Below, piece by piece: positions 1-5,161 of a DNA stretch of 5,818 nucleotides (within the stretch, counting starts at the first letter, position 1; each line of letters opens with the position of its first letter). This DNA is from Chloroflexia bacterium (GTDB lineage: Bacteria; Chloroflexota; Chloroflexia; Thermomicrobiales; UBA6265), in assembly GCA_030430125.1 (NCBI GenBank), contig JAUIGA010000221.1, positions 1 to 5,818 on the forward strand, written 5' to 3'. A program made the translations under genes and the position numbers. The notes below the pieces were generated by a model. That model saw only the letters and a list, made by a program, of their open reading frames with translations. It searched no databases and had not been told where the DNA came from.

Positions 1-450
1 GAGGCCGAGCCAGATGGACGGAATGGAAAAGAAGGCTGTGGAGAGGATCGTCGCGCTGCGGTCGAACAGGCTGTTGCGGTGGACCGCAGAGAAGATTCCG
101 ATGGGAACCGAGAGAACGAGGGCGAAGACCAGTGCCGTCGAGCTGAGGATGAGCGTGTTGGGGAGCGCGGCCTTGATCGTGACCCACACCGGCACGAAGT
201 TGATGTAGCTGTTGCCCAGATCGCCCTGAACAACATTGGACAACCAGGTGAAGTAGCGCACATACCATGGATCATCGAGCCCGAGCGTTTCGAGAATCTG
301 CTGTCTATCCTCGGGGCGGAGATTGGGGTTGCCTTCGAACTGTATGGCAGGACTGCCAGGCACGATATTCAGGAGGGCATAGATGATGAACGATATTCCC
401 AGCAGGAGAGGAATCATCCCGATCAGGCGACGTGTGAGATACCGTGACAT
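1..450 (-). CDS. ABC transporter permease, DppB/OppB-like, N-terminal part (partial)
   Basis: Inner-membrane permease of a dipeptide/oligopeptide/nickel-type ABC importer. One of a usual pair of permeases, it forms the channel for substrate handed over by the binding protein encoded just upstream. Only residues 1-150 are in the window, in one open frame to the left edge; family members are usually about 310-340 residues. It starts MSRYLTRRLIGMIPLLLGIS, a basic N-terminus leading into membrane segment 1 (about 9-30). Next comes the family-typical VPGSPA (30-35), then an extracytoplasmic segment with LGLDDPW and GDLGNSY (about 56-82), characteristic of DppB/OppB proteins. A second membrane segment lies at about 99-122. 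The ATG at 448-450 has a weak AGGA-like ribosome site about 10 bases upstream. It follows the binding-protein gene on the same strand after 158 bp, so one operon is likely. Substrate cannot be told. Family is secure; coupling to this binding protein is inference. Confidence 0.93.
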   Translation of the reverse strand, partial: MSRYLTRRLIGMIPLLLGISFIIYALLNIVPGSPAIQFEGNPNLRPEDRQQILETLGLDDPWYVRYFTWLSNVVQGDLGNSYINFVPVWVTIKAALPNTLILSSTALVFALVLSVPIGIFSAVHRNSLFDRSATILSTAFFSIPSIWLGL

Positions 451-534
451 GGTCAATGTCCTGTTGATATGAACCAGCGCCAGCGGTTCGTCTGCTCAGC
501 GTCGTGCGACAAAGGTACTGGCTGGTGCATGGGG

Positions 535-564
535 CGGAGAGGATGCGGAAACGCATCCTCTCCG
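535..564 (-). other. Intercistronic stem-loop between binding protein and permease genes
   Basis: Perfect 13-bp inverted repeat: the arms are 535-547 and 552-564, with a 4-base loop at 548-551. The minus-strand transcript would fold as CGGAGAGGATGCG, loop TTTC, then the exact complement. The arm is followed by GCCCCATGC with no T-run, so it is not a standard intrinsic terminator. It lies about 45 bases past the binding-protein stop and about 85 bases before the permease start. In binding-protein-dependent ABC operons such hairpins often protect the upstream mRNA or cut down read-through, so the binding protein is made in excess. That role is inference here. A weaker 6-bp repeat (565-570 with 592-597) sits between it and the binding-protein stop. 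Confidence 0.7.
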
Positions 565-608
565 GTGGGGATCCATCCGCGCAGAATCGAACCCCACGTG
601 AACGCGAC

Positions 609-2426
609 CTACTGGACCTCAGTCCAGACCCACGGCAGGCTCCAGAGGTAGCTGTACCCGTTCGGGTAGAAGTTGTGCAGCGTGCTCCGGATGCCGGTCA
701 CAGTCTGGCGGAAGACCAGGATACCGGCGACGGCCTCGTCGTTGACGATGTTCGACGCCTCGATGAGGAGATCCTTGCGGGCCTCGGGATCGAGCGTCTT
801 CTCGGCGAGCGTGTCGAGCTCGTCGTACGTCGGGTTGCAGTACTCGAAGGAGTTGAAGCCCTGCGGGCGCAGCGCGTCGCAGCGGAACATCACGCCCTGA
901 CCACCGTCGATCGACCACTGGAAGCCCCAGACCACGGCCTGGTGTGTGTAGGCGTCGACGCTGTCGACGAGCGTCTGGAACGGGACGGCACGGAGAACCG
1001 GATCCATGCCGATCGCTCGCCAGGCCTCCTGCATGAACGGCAGCTGCTGCGTGTAGGTGGCGACGCCTTCGGTGTAGAGCACCTCGAACGTCATCTTGAC
1101 GCCGTCCTTCTCGCGGACACCGTCATCGCCCATCACCCAGCCAGCCTCGTCCAGAAGCTGGTTGGCCATGTCCGGATCGTAGTTGTAGATGGTGTTCGTG
1201 CGGTCGGGGTCGAACGCGATCGACAGCACCGGCTGGGTGCCGTTCGCCTGGATGGCGTAGCCGTTGTAGACCTCTTCCGCGAGGAGCTCGCGGTCGATGG
1301 CGTACATCATCGCCTGTCGGACCGGAATCTCGTCGAAGAACGGTGTCTCCGGATTCTTGTGGTTGAGGCTGAAGTAGTTCAGGCTCGTTGTGTCGTACGC
1401 CCGGATGATCAGGTCGTCGCGGCCCTCGAGGCTGGGGGCGTCGGAGAACGGAACATCCGTGAAGTCGATCTCGCCGGTTTCGAGGGCGGCCAGCGCGGCG
1501 GCGTCCTCGGCGATCACGCGGAAGATGAACTCATCGATGACCGGCACCTGGCTGGAAACCGTGTCCCAGTAGTCATCCTTGCGCGTCAGGGAGACGCTCT
1601 CGCCGATCACCCGCTCCTTGAGGTTGAACGGTCCGGTACCGACGACCAGCTCCGGATTGAGACCGGTGCTCGCATCGGCACCACCCCAGTCGGCGGGCGG
1701 GATGTCCTCCCAGACATGCTTCGGCATGATGGCAACGAGTCCGACGGTGTTCTCGAGGAAGGTCGCCCAGAAATCGTTCGCCACCATCTCGAAAGTGAGC
1801 TCGTCCACCGTGCGGTAGGACTCGAGCATCAACTCGACGGTGCTGCGGCGAGGGGAGAGCGAGGTTTCGTCGAGCGTGACGTCGAACGAGAATGTGACGT
1901 CGTCCGCCGTGAACGGCGTGCCGTCACTCCACGTGACGCCCTCGTGCAGGTGGAATGTGTAGGTAACGCCGTCTTCCGCGAGCTCCCACGAGTCGGCGAG
2001 ACCCGGAACGAAGCTCCCGTCAACCGGGTTGGTGCCTACGAGGAACTCATTGATGAGCCCGGTCACACGAGAGGTGTAGACATCGCTGGAGATGAGCGCG
2101 TTCATGTTCTCGATGTCGCTCGTCTCGCCATAGATGACGATGCCGCCCGTCTGCTCCGGAGCCGAAAGATCGAAGTTCTCCTGGAAGGCCGCAAGCGCGT
2201 CCTCGCGCGTGATGGAAAGCACGCCTGTCTTGATCGCCGGCATCACCGCGGCTGGGCTTGCCCCAGCGGCCTCGGGCGTGGCGTCCTGCGCGGAAACCGA
2301 ACCTGCCAGCATGCTGGCGGCACCCGCGGAGATACCGAGTGCGGTCGCCTTGCGGATGAAACCGCGGCGGCTCACTTCATTCTTCCGAAGCTTCTCTACC
2401 AACGCATCGATCTGGGTACGATCCAT
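609..2426 (-). CDS. Peptide/nickel-type ABC transporter substrate-binding protein (SBP family 5), Tat-exported
   Basis: Extracytoplasmic solute receptor of 605 residues, within the usual range for family 5 binding proteins, which bind oligopeptides, dipeptides, nickel or related ligands. The N-terminus has a twin-arginine signal: S19-R20-R21-G-F-I-R, a hydrophobic stretch at about 28-44, and a likely cleavage site after SVSA (43-46). There is no lipobox cysteine. A linker rich in Ala, Pro, Thr and Glu (47-65) follows. The family signature is clear at 141-182, with LADSWELAEDGVTYTFHL and then WSDGTPFTADDVTFSFD. Further typical blocks are VVGTGPFNL (261-269), DYWDT (285-289), ETGEIDFTDVP (316-326) and VRQAMMYAIDRELL (369-382). 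The only two cysteines are C516 and C530. I chose the ATG at 2424-2426 because GGAGGGG lies 6 bases upstream and the Tat signal follows; an upstream in-frame GTG at 2567 would add 47 residues without family character. First gene of a minus-strand operon with the permease. The ligand cannot be read from sequence. Confidence 0.96.
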   Translation of the reverse strand: MDRTQIDALVEKLRKNEVSRRGFIRKATALGISAGAASMLAGSVSAQDATPEAAGASPAAVMPAIKTGVLSITREDALAAFQENFDLSAPEQTGGIVIYGETSDIENMNALISSDVYTSRVTGLINEFLVGTNPVDGSFVPGLADSWELAEDGVTYTFHLHEGVTWSDGTPFTADDVTFSFDVTLDETSLSPRRSTVELMLESYRTVDELTFEMVANDFWATFLENTVGLVAIMPKHVWEDIPPADWGGADASTGLNPELVVGTGPFNLKERVIGESVSLTRKDDYWDTVSSQVPVIDEFIFRVIAEDAAALAALETGEIDFTDVPFSDAPSLEGRDDLIIRAYDTTSLNYFSLNHKNPETPFFDEIPVRQAMMYAIDRELLAEEVYNGYAIQANGTQPVLSIAFDPDRTNTIYNYDPDMANQLLDEAGWVMGDDGVREKDGVKMTFEVLYTEGVATYTQQLPFMQEAWRAIGMDPVLRAVPFQTLVDSVDAYTHQAVVWGFQWSIDGGQGVMFRCDALRPQGFNSFEYCNPTYDELDTLAEKTLDPEARKDLLIEASNIVNDEAVAGILVFRQTVTGIRSTLHNFYPNGYSYLWSLPWVWTEVQ

Positions 2427-2432
2427 CCGTAA

Positions 2433-2439
2433 CCCCTCC
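2433..2439 (-). promoter_or_regulatory. Ribosome binding site of the substrate-binding protein gene
   Basis: The minus strand reads GGAGGGG, six bases (TTACGG) before the ATG at 2424-2426. This strong Shine-Dalgarno match at good spacing settles the start in favour of this ATG rather than the GTG about 140 bases further upstream. Confidence 0.85.
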
Positions 2440-2474
2440 GTTGTGACTCGTCGGCGCGGCACCATTGCCGTACC

Positions 2475-2492
2475 GGTCCTGCGTACAGGACC
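2475..2492 (-). other. Stem-loop in the 5' leader of the binding-protein mRNA
   Basis: Perfect 7-bp inverted repeat, GGTCCTG and CAGGACC, around a 4-base loop that reads TACG on the minus strand. It sits about 50 bases upstream of the binding-protein ATG, within the expected 5' leader, and is not followed by a T-run. It is GC-rich enough to form in RNA. It could stabilise the leader, act as an operator as DNA, or do nothing; the sequence does not decide. Confidence 0.4.
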
Positions 2493-2592
2493 TCGTAGTG
2501 TTGCCCACACCCGCACGCTTCGTGCCATCCCGCACCCGGAAGCCGGCCTGCTCGATTCACACGCCAACCTCGTTCCGCGCGCTGTGCCACGA

Positions 2593-2621
2593 ATGACATG
2601 GTGGACTACTGTGGGTATCCT
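2593..2621 (+). promoter_or_regulatory. Candidate sigma-70-type promoter toward comEA-comEC
   Basis: On the plus strand ATGACA (2593-2598, five of six matching TTGACA) is followed after 17 bp by TATCCT (2616-2621, four of six matching TATAAT). TATAAG (2621-2626) is a possible alternative -10 at a poorer 22-bp spacing. Transcription would begin near 2629, about 170 bases before comEA. Its -10 overlaps the -10 of the opposing promoter. Support is moderate to weak. Confidence 0.35.
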
Positions 2622-2646
2622 ATAAGAATATCGGCTGACACGTCAA
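2617..2646 (-). promoter_or_regulatory. Candidate sigma-70-type promoter for the ABC importer operon
   Basis: On the minus strand a TTGACG box (2641-2646, five of six bases matching TTGACA) lies upstream of an AT-rich segment. That segment offers TATAGG at 16-bp spacing (2619-2624) or TAGGAT at 18-bp spacing (2617-2622) as the -10. Transcription would start near 2610 and give a leader of about 185 bases before the binding-protein start. This is the only AT-rich island in the region and it is correctly oriented, but no start-site data are available. Confidence 0.5.
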
Positions 2647-2695
2647 ACCCAAGCGACACCTGGATGGTAGCGCTGTCGAACCTTTCATCTTCAGT

Positions 2696-2765
2696 GCAAG
2701 GTGCGCGTGTGTCAATCCCACTGGCGGGTCAGTCGTTCTCCGTCGCAATCGTGGCGGCACCTTGC
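2696..2765 (+). repeat. Widely spaced 9-bp inverted repeat in the comEA leader
   Basis: GCAAGGTGC (2696-2704) and GCACCTTGC (2757-2765) are exact reverse complements separated by 52 bases. In the comEA mRNA they could close a large stem-loop ending 20 bases before the ribosome site. As DNA they could be paired protein sites. A 9-bp match in a region this size can occur by chance, so function is uncertain. Confidence 0.35.
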
Positions 2766-2784
2766 GAGCCTGACTCGGGAGAGC

Positions 2785-2790
2785 GAGAGG
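2785..2790 (+). promoter_or_regulatory. Ribosome binding site upstream of comEA
   Basis: GAGAGG lies 12 bases before the comEA ATG (2803), longer than the usual 5-9, and only 4 bases before another ATG at 2795. That second ATG opens a three-codon frame (ATG CGT CGA TGA) whose stop overlaps the comEA start as ATGA. No better in-frame comEA start exists nearby, so ATG 2803 is preferred. Confidence 0.5.
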
Positions 2791-2802
2791 AACCATGCGT
2801 CG

Positions 2803-3390
2803 ATGAAGGGATCGGTGGAGACTACGCCCGCGCTTCCCGCACTCGTCGGGGTGGTCCTCGGGTCACTCGTCGTCGCCGCAATGATGACCACCGCCGCGTT
2901 GGTCGTTGCCGATCGTTTCAACCGTCCGACGGTTGAGCTCGTTCCGGTTGGAGTTGCAACGATGGTGGTGCAGATCGATGGTGCGGTGGCCACGCCGGGG
3001 GTGTATTCGCTACCGGCGGGGGCCCGTTTGCAGGACGCGGTATCTGCGGCCGGCGGTCTTCGCAACGATGCCGACGTGGCAAACATCAACCTGGCGGCGA
3101 GGATAGGCGACGGAGAGTCGGTTTCGGTGAGCGCCGTGCAGCCGACTCCCGACCCCGAATCTGGGGAGGAGCCCGACACACAATCGGGTCTCAATCCGGT
3201 CAACATCAACACGGCGTCAGTCGCCGAGCTCGAGACGCTGCCAGGCGTCGGTCCGGTCATTGGCGAGCGCATCGTGGCGTATCGCGATACGCATGGACCG
3301 TTTGCATCGGTGGACATGCTCACCAACGTCGAAGGCATCTCCGACACCATGGTGGACGAGCTCCGTCCACTGGTAACGCTCAATGAATAG
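2803..3390 (+). CDS. comEA: ComEA-like competence protein, membrane-anchored DNA receptor (SLBB + helix-hairpin-helix)
   Basis: Binds double-stranded DNA at the outer face of the cytoplasmic membrane during natural transformation and delivers it to the ComEC channel. The 195-residue product has the classical ComEA layout and length. A short N-terminus is followed by one membrane anchor (about 11-36). An SLBB-type domain at about 54-110 contains VQIDGAVATPGVYSLPAG and LQDAVSAAGGL. An acidic Pro/Glu/Asp linker (about 113-130) leads to a helix-hairpin-helix pair at about 133-192, with VNINTASVAELETLPGVGP, then IGERIVAYRDTHGPF and the second hairpin NVEGIS. The start at 2803 puts the anchor near the N-terminus; an upstream in-frame GTG at 2701 would add 34 residues lacking family character. 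The last 8 bases overlap comEC, which points to translational coupling. Sure of family; activity in transformation is inferred. Confidence 0.95.
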   Translation: MKGSVETTPALPALVGVVLGSLVVAAMMTTAALVVADRFNRPTVELVPVGVATMVVQIDGAVATPGVYSLPAGARLQDAVSAAGGLRNDADVANINLAARIGDGESVSVSAVQPTPDPESGEEPDTQSGLNPVNINTASVAELETLPGVGPVIGERIVAYRDTHGPFASVDMLTNVEGISDTMVDELRPLVTLNE

Positions 3391-4915
3391 ACCCTGGTTG
3401 CTGATCGCAGCCTCCGGAGTGGTGGTAGGCGCGCTGTTCGGCTGGATCGGTGTCGTCGCATACGCCGGTCTCGTGGTGATTGTGGCTGCCAGTGCACGAC
3501 AGGCGTGGGTGGTCGTCGCCCTGGTTGGCACGGTGGCCGCGACGATCGGCGTCGCTCGGGTCGGACTCGACTCGTCCCCAATCGTGGCCAGTGATGTTCT
3601 CAACAGCCACGAGGTCGAGGTTGTGGTCGCCATCCACCCGCAGATCGGTCCTTCGGGACCACGCGCGGTGGTGCGAGTTCACCAGATTGAAGGTCCAGAT
3701 GCGACGTGGATGCCGGCTGACGGGCAGGTACTCGCGTTCTTTGGGGACTCCGCACCAGGCGAAATTCTGCCGGGTGACCGGCTCCGACTGCGTTGGGCCG
3801 TGAATGGTCTTGAGGATCTTGACCCAGGCTTCCGGCAGTTTGTCGACGCGTCCGGAGCCGGGGCGGTCGCCTGGGTCTATCACACCTCCGTGGTGGAGAG
3901 AGGGAGTGGGCCGAATCAGGCGTTGACTCGTCTGCGCGCAACCATCACCGACAGCATCCGGACGGCGATCGGCGGCGACGCGGGCGCCCTGCTGGCAGGT
4001 TTTGTTACCGGCGACGATTCACACCTGTCGGAGGCGGCCAGAACGGCCTTCGAGCAGACGAACACGTCGCACATCACGGCGGTGAGCGGCAGCAATGTCG
4101 CCATCCTGTTGTCGCTCTGGTACCTCATGCTGCCCACGCGGCGGCTGCGCCGGTCGATAGTTGCGACAGCGGTGATCATGTGCGCGATCTGGGGCTACGT
4201 GATCCTCGTCGGGTTGGGTCCTGGTGCGGTGCGGGCCGGTCTTTTCGCGACGATCTTGCTGCCCGCGGCGCGTGCTGGACGGAAGCCGGATCCCCTCACC
4301 GCGCTCGCCCTGGCGTCCGCGGTGATGATTCTGGCGAATCCGGACTACGCCGGCAATGTTGGGTTCTGGCTGTCCCTGAGCGCGTCGGCGGCGATGTTGA
4401 CGACACTTGGCGCTCCTACAGATCTCCGTTCAAGTGTGATCAAGCGCGGTCTCCTGGCCCTGTTCGCCGCCCAGGTTGCGACGTTGCCCATCACCTTCTG
4501 GGTTTTCGACGGCTGGTCACCGGCGTCCTTCGTCGCGAACCTGACCATCGGCCCCATTGTTTCCGCGATCTTCCCGCTTGCGTTCGTGACAGCTGTCGCG
4601 GTGACTGTTTTTCCGTGGGTCGGGGGTGTTATTGGCTGGATTCCCGCGCTTGGGGCAAATCTGATCATCACGATCGTGCAGAGTCTCGCGGGGGAGTTCC
4701 CGATGCTCCGTCCGGGCGGTGTTCGGTCCGCCGGGGTTGCCTTGCTGGCGATACCTTGCCTGGCGACGATTGCGCTGATCAGCGTCGATACGCGGAGATG
4801 GCTCGACAGGACTGCGAGCGCCTGGCCGGGGCTGCGCCAGTTCGCTGTCCCGATCGTGCTCGGTGCGAGCGCGGGCGTGTGGCTTGGAGCGCTACTGTAC
4901 GCTGCTGTTGGCTAG
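3383..4915 (+). CDS. comEC: ComEC/Rec2-family DNA uptake channel, without a C-terminal metallo-beta-lactamase domain
   Basis: Polytopic membrane protein expected to carry single-stranded DNA across the cytoplasmic membrane during transformation. The 510 residues begin with two or three membrane segments (about 5-60). A soluble OB-fold-like DUF4131 region follows (about 70-170), with GEILPGDRLRLRWAV and DPGFRQFVDASGAGAVAWV. The Competence domain spans about 195-440. Its hallmark stretch is SHITAVSGSNVAIL (229-242), then GLGPGAVRAGLFATILLPA (277-294) and ANPDYAGNVGFWLSLSASAA (318-337). More membrane helices run to the end. Long family members, such as the Bacillus protein of about 776 residues, carry a roughly 230-residue metallo-beta-lactamase domain afterwards; here the frame stops at TAG 4913-4915 just after the last membrane segment. 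The start overlaps the comEA stop (ATGAATAG) and has no clear ribosome site of its own, so translation is probably coupled. Confidence 0.95.
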   Translation: MNRPWLLIAASGVVVGALFGWIGVVAYAGLVVIVAASARQAWVVVALVGTVAATIGVARVGLDSSPIVASDVLNSHEVEVVVAIHPQIGPSGPRAVVRVHQIEGPDATWMPADGQVLAFFGDSAPGEILPGDRLRLRWAVNGLEDLDPGFRQFVDASGAGAVAWVYHTSVVERGSGPNQALTRLRATITDSIRTAIGGDAGALLAGFVTGDDSHLSEAARTAFEQTNTSHITAVSGSNVAILLSLWYLMLPTRRLRRSIVATAVIMCAIWGYVILVGLGPGAVRAGLFATILLPAARAGRKPDPLTALALASAVMILANPDYAGNVGFWLSLSASAAMLTTLGAPTDLRSSVIKRGLLALFAAQVATLPITFWVFDGWSPASFVANLTIGPIVSAIFPLAFVTAVAVTVFPWVGGVIGWIPALGANLIITIVQSLAGEFPMLRPGGVRSAGVALLAIPCLATIALISVDTRRWLDRTASAWPGLRQFAVPIVLGASAGVWLGALLYAAVG

Positions 4916-4948
4916 CCGCTGGGAATCTGAATGACCGCCTGATCGGCG

Positions 4949-4977
4949 TTGACATTCCGGGGCGAACCGCGTATCTT
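4949..4977 (+). promoter_or_regulatory. Promoter of the tRNA-Glu gene
   Basis: A perfect -35 TTGACA (4949-4954) is followed after exactly 17 bp by TATCTT (4972-4977, four of six matching TATAAT). The expected start, about 7 bases downstream of the -10, falls near 4984, a few bases before the mature tRNA 5' end at 4991. The fit of sequence, spacing and position makes this the best-supported promoter in the window. Confidence 0.8.
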
Positions 4978-4990
4978 TTGCTCGCGTCGC

Positions 4991-5064
4991 GCCCCCATAG
5001 TCTAGCGGCCCAGGACGTCACCCTTTCAAGGTGAAGATCGCGGGTTCGAATCCCGCTGGGGGTA
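4991..5064 (+). tRNA. tRNA-Glu (anticodon UUC)
   Basis: This 74-base gene folds as a full cloverleaf. The acceptor arm pairs GCCCCCA (4991-4997) with TGGGGGT (5057-5063), its first pair being a G-U wobble; the discriminator is A5064. The D-arm reads GTCTAGCGGCCCAGGAC, the Glu type. The anticodon stem TCACC/GGTGA encloses the loop CTTTCAA, giving anticodon TTC. A 5-base variable loop precedes the T-arm GCGGG, TTCGAAT, CCCGC. CCA is not encoded, since CTTC follows, so it must be added after transcription. It has its own promoter upstream and a hairpin downstream. No second copy of its 3' end appears in the window, so there is no sign of element insertion at this tRNA. Confidence 0.97.
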
Positions 5065-5070
5065 CTTCGG

Positions 5071-5103
5071 AGAGCGGTGGCCCGCAGGGGCTGCCGCTTT
5101 GTG
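5071..5103 (+). terminator. Terminator-like hairpin after tRNA-Glu
   Basis: The arms AGCGGTGGCCC (5073-5083) and GGGCTGCCGCT (5088-5098) pair over 11 positions, nine Watson-Crick and two G-U, around the loop GCAG. Two further weak pairs (A5071-T5100, G5072-T5099) extend the stem. The following TTTGTG has only a short, broken T-run, so termination may be incomplete and some transcripts could run on into the cupin gene. Confidence 0.6.
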
Positions 5104-5150
5104 CATTCACGCCCCGCGACGACTTTACGATCGCGGATTCTGCATTGAAC

Positions 5151-5156
5151 GGGAGG
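5151..5156 (+). promoter_or_regulatory. Ribosome binding site of the DUF985 cupin gene
   Basis: GGGAGG lies five bases (TCGCG) before the ATG at 5162-5164. It decides the start against the in-frame TTG at 5099, which would add 21 residues and overlap the preceding hairpin. Confidence 0.8.
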
Positions 5157-5161
5157 TCGCG

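Larger units (their letters stand above)
2427..2802. other. Divergent intergenic control region, 376 bp, no credible gene
   Basis: This stretch separates the minus-strand ABC importer operon from the plus-strand comEA-comEC operon. Open frames crossing it have atypical composition and no recognisable domain. From left to right it holds the binding-protein ribosome site, a 7-bp stem-loop (2475-2492), overlapping candidate promoters in both directions (2593-2646), a 10-base partial dyad TGACACGTCA (2636-2645), a widely spaced 9-bp inverted repeat (2696-2765) and the comEA ribosome site. Both transcripts would have untranslated leaders of roughly 170-185 bases, long enough for regulatory structure. 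No riboswitch class was recognised by eye. Confidence 0.75.

Noticed and set aside
498..576. A 26-codon minus-strand frame in the binding protein-permease gap, starting ATGGATCC like the binding-protein gene
   Set aside because: It has no ribosome site, runs straight through the stem-loop arms, and its product has no recognisable feature. The shared 10 bases with the binding-protein start are probably chance.
504..2432. A 642-codon open frame on the plus strand covering the whole binding-protein gene
   Set aside because: It lies antisense to a clearly recognised gene. Its composition (Val, Arg, Glu, Asp and His rich, with no domain) is typical of the complement of GC-biased codons.
2440..2470. 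GGTGCCGCG on the minus strand in the binding-protein leader, resembling the end of a T-box motif
   Set aside because: The surrounding T-box elements (specifier loop, terminator/antiterminator pair) are absent, and the gene is not a typical T-box target.
2712..3581. A 289-codon minus-strand frame opposite comEA and the start of comEC
   Set aside because: It is antisense to two recognised genes. Its Ser/Thr/Arg/Pro-rich composition and lack of a sensible ribosome site mark it as a shadow frame.
4180..5034. A 284-codon plus-strand frame inside comEC running into the tRNA
   Set aside because: It is out of frame with the well-supported comEC, runs through the tRNA promoter and into the tRNA, and its product is Arg/Asp-rich with no recognisable domain.
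4991..5064. tRNA-Glu as an integration site for a mobile element
   Set aside because: No direct repeat of the tRNA 3' end, integrase gene or change in composition is seen downstream in the window.
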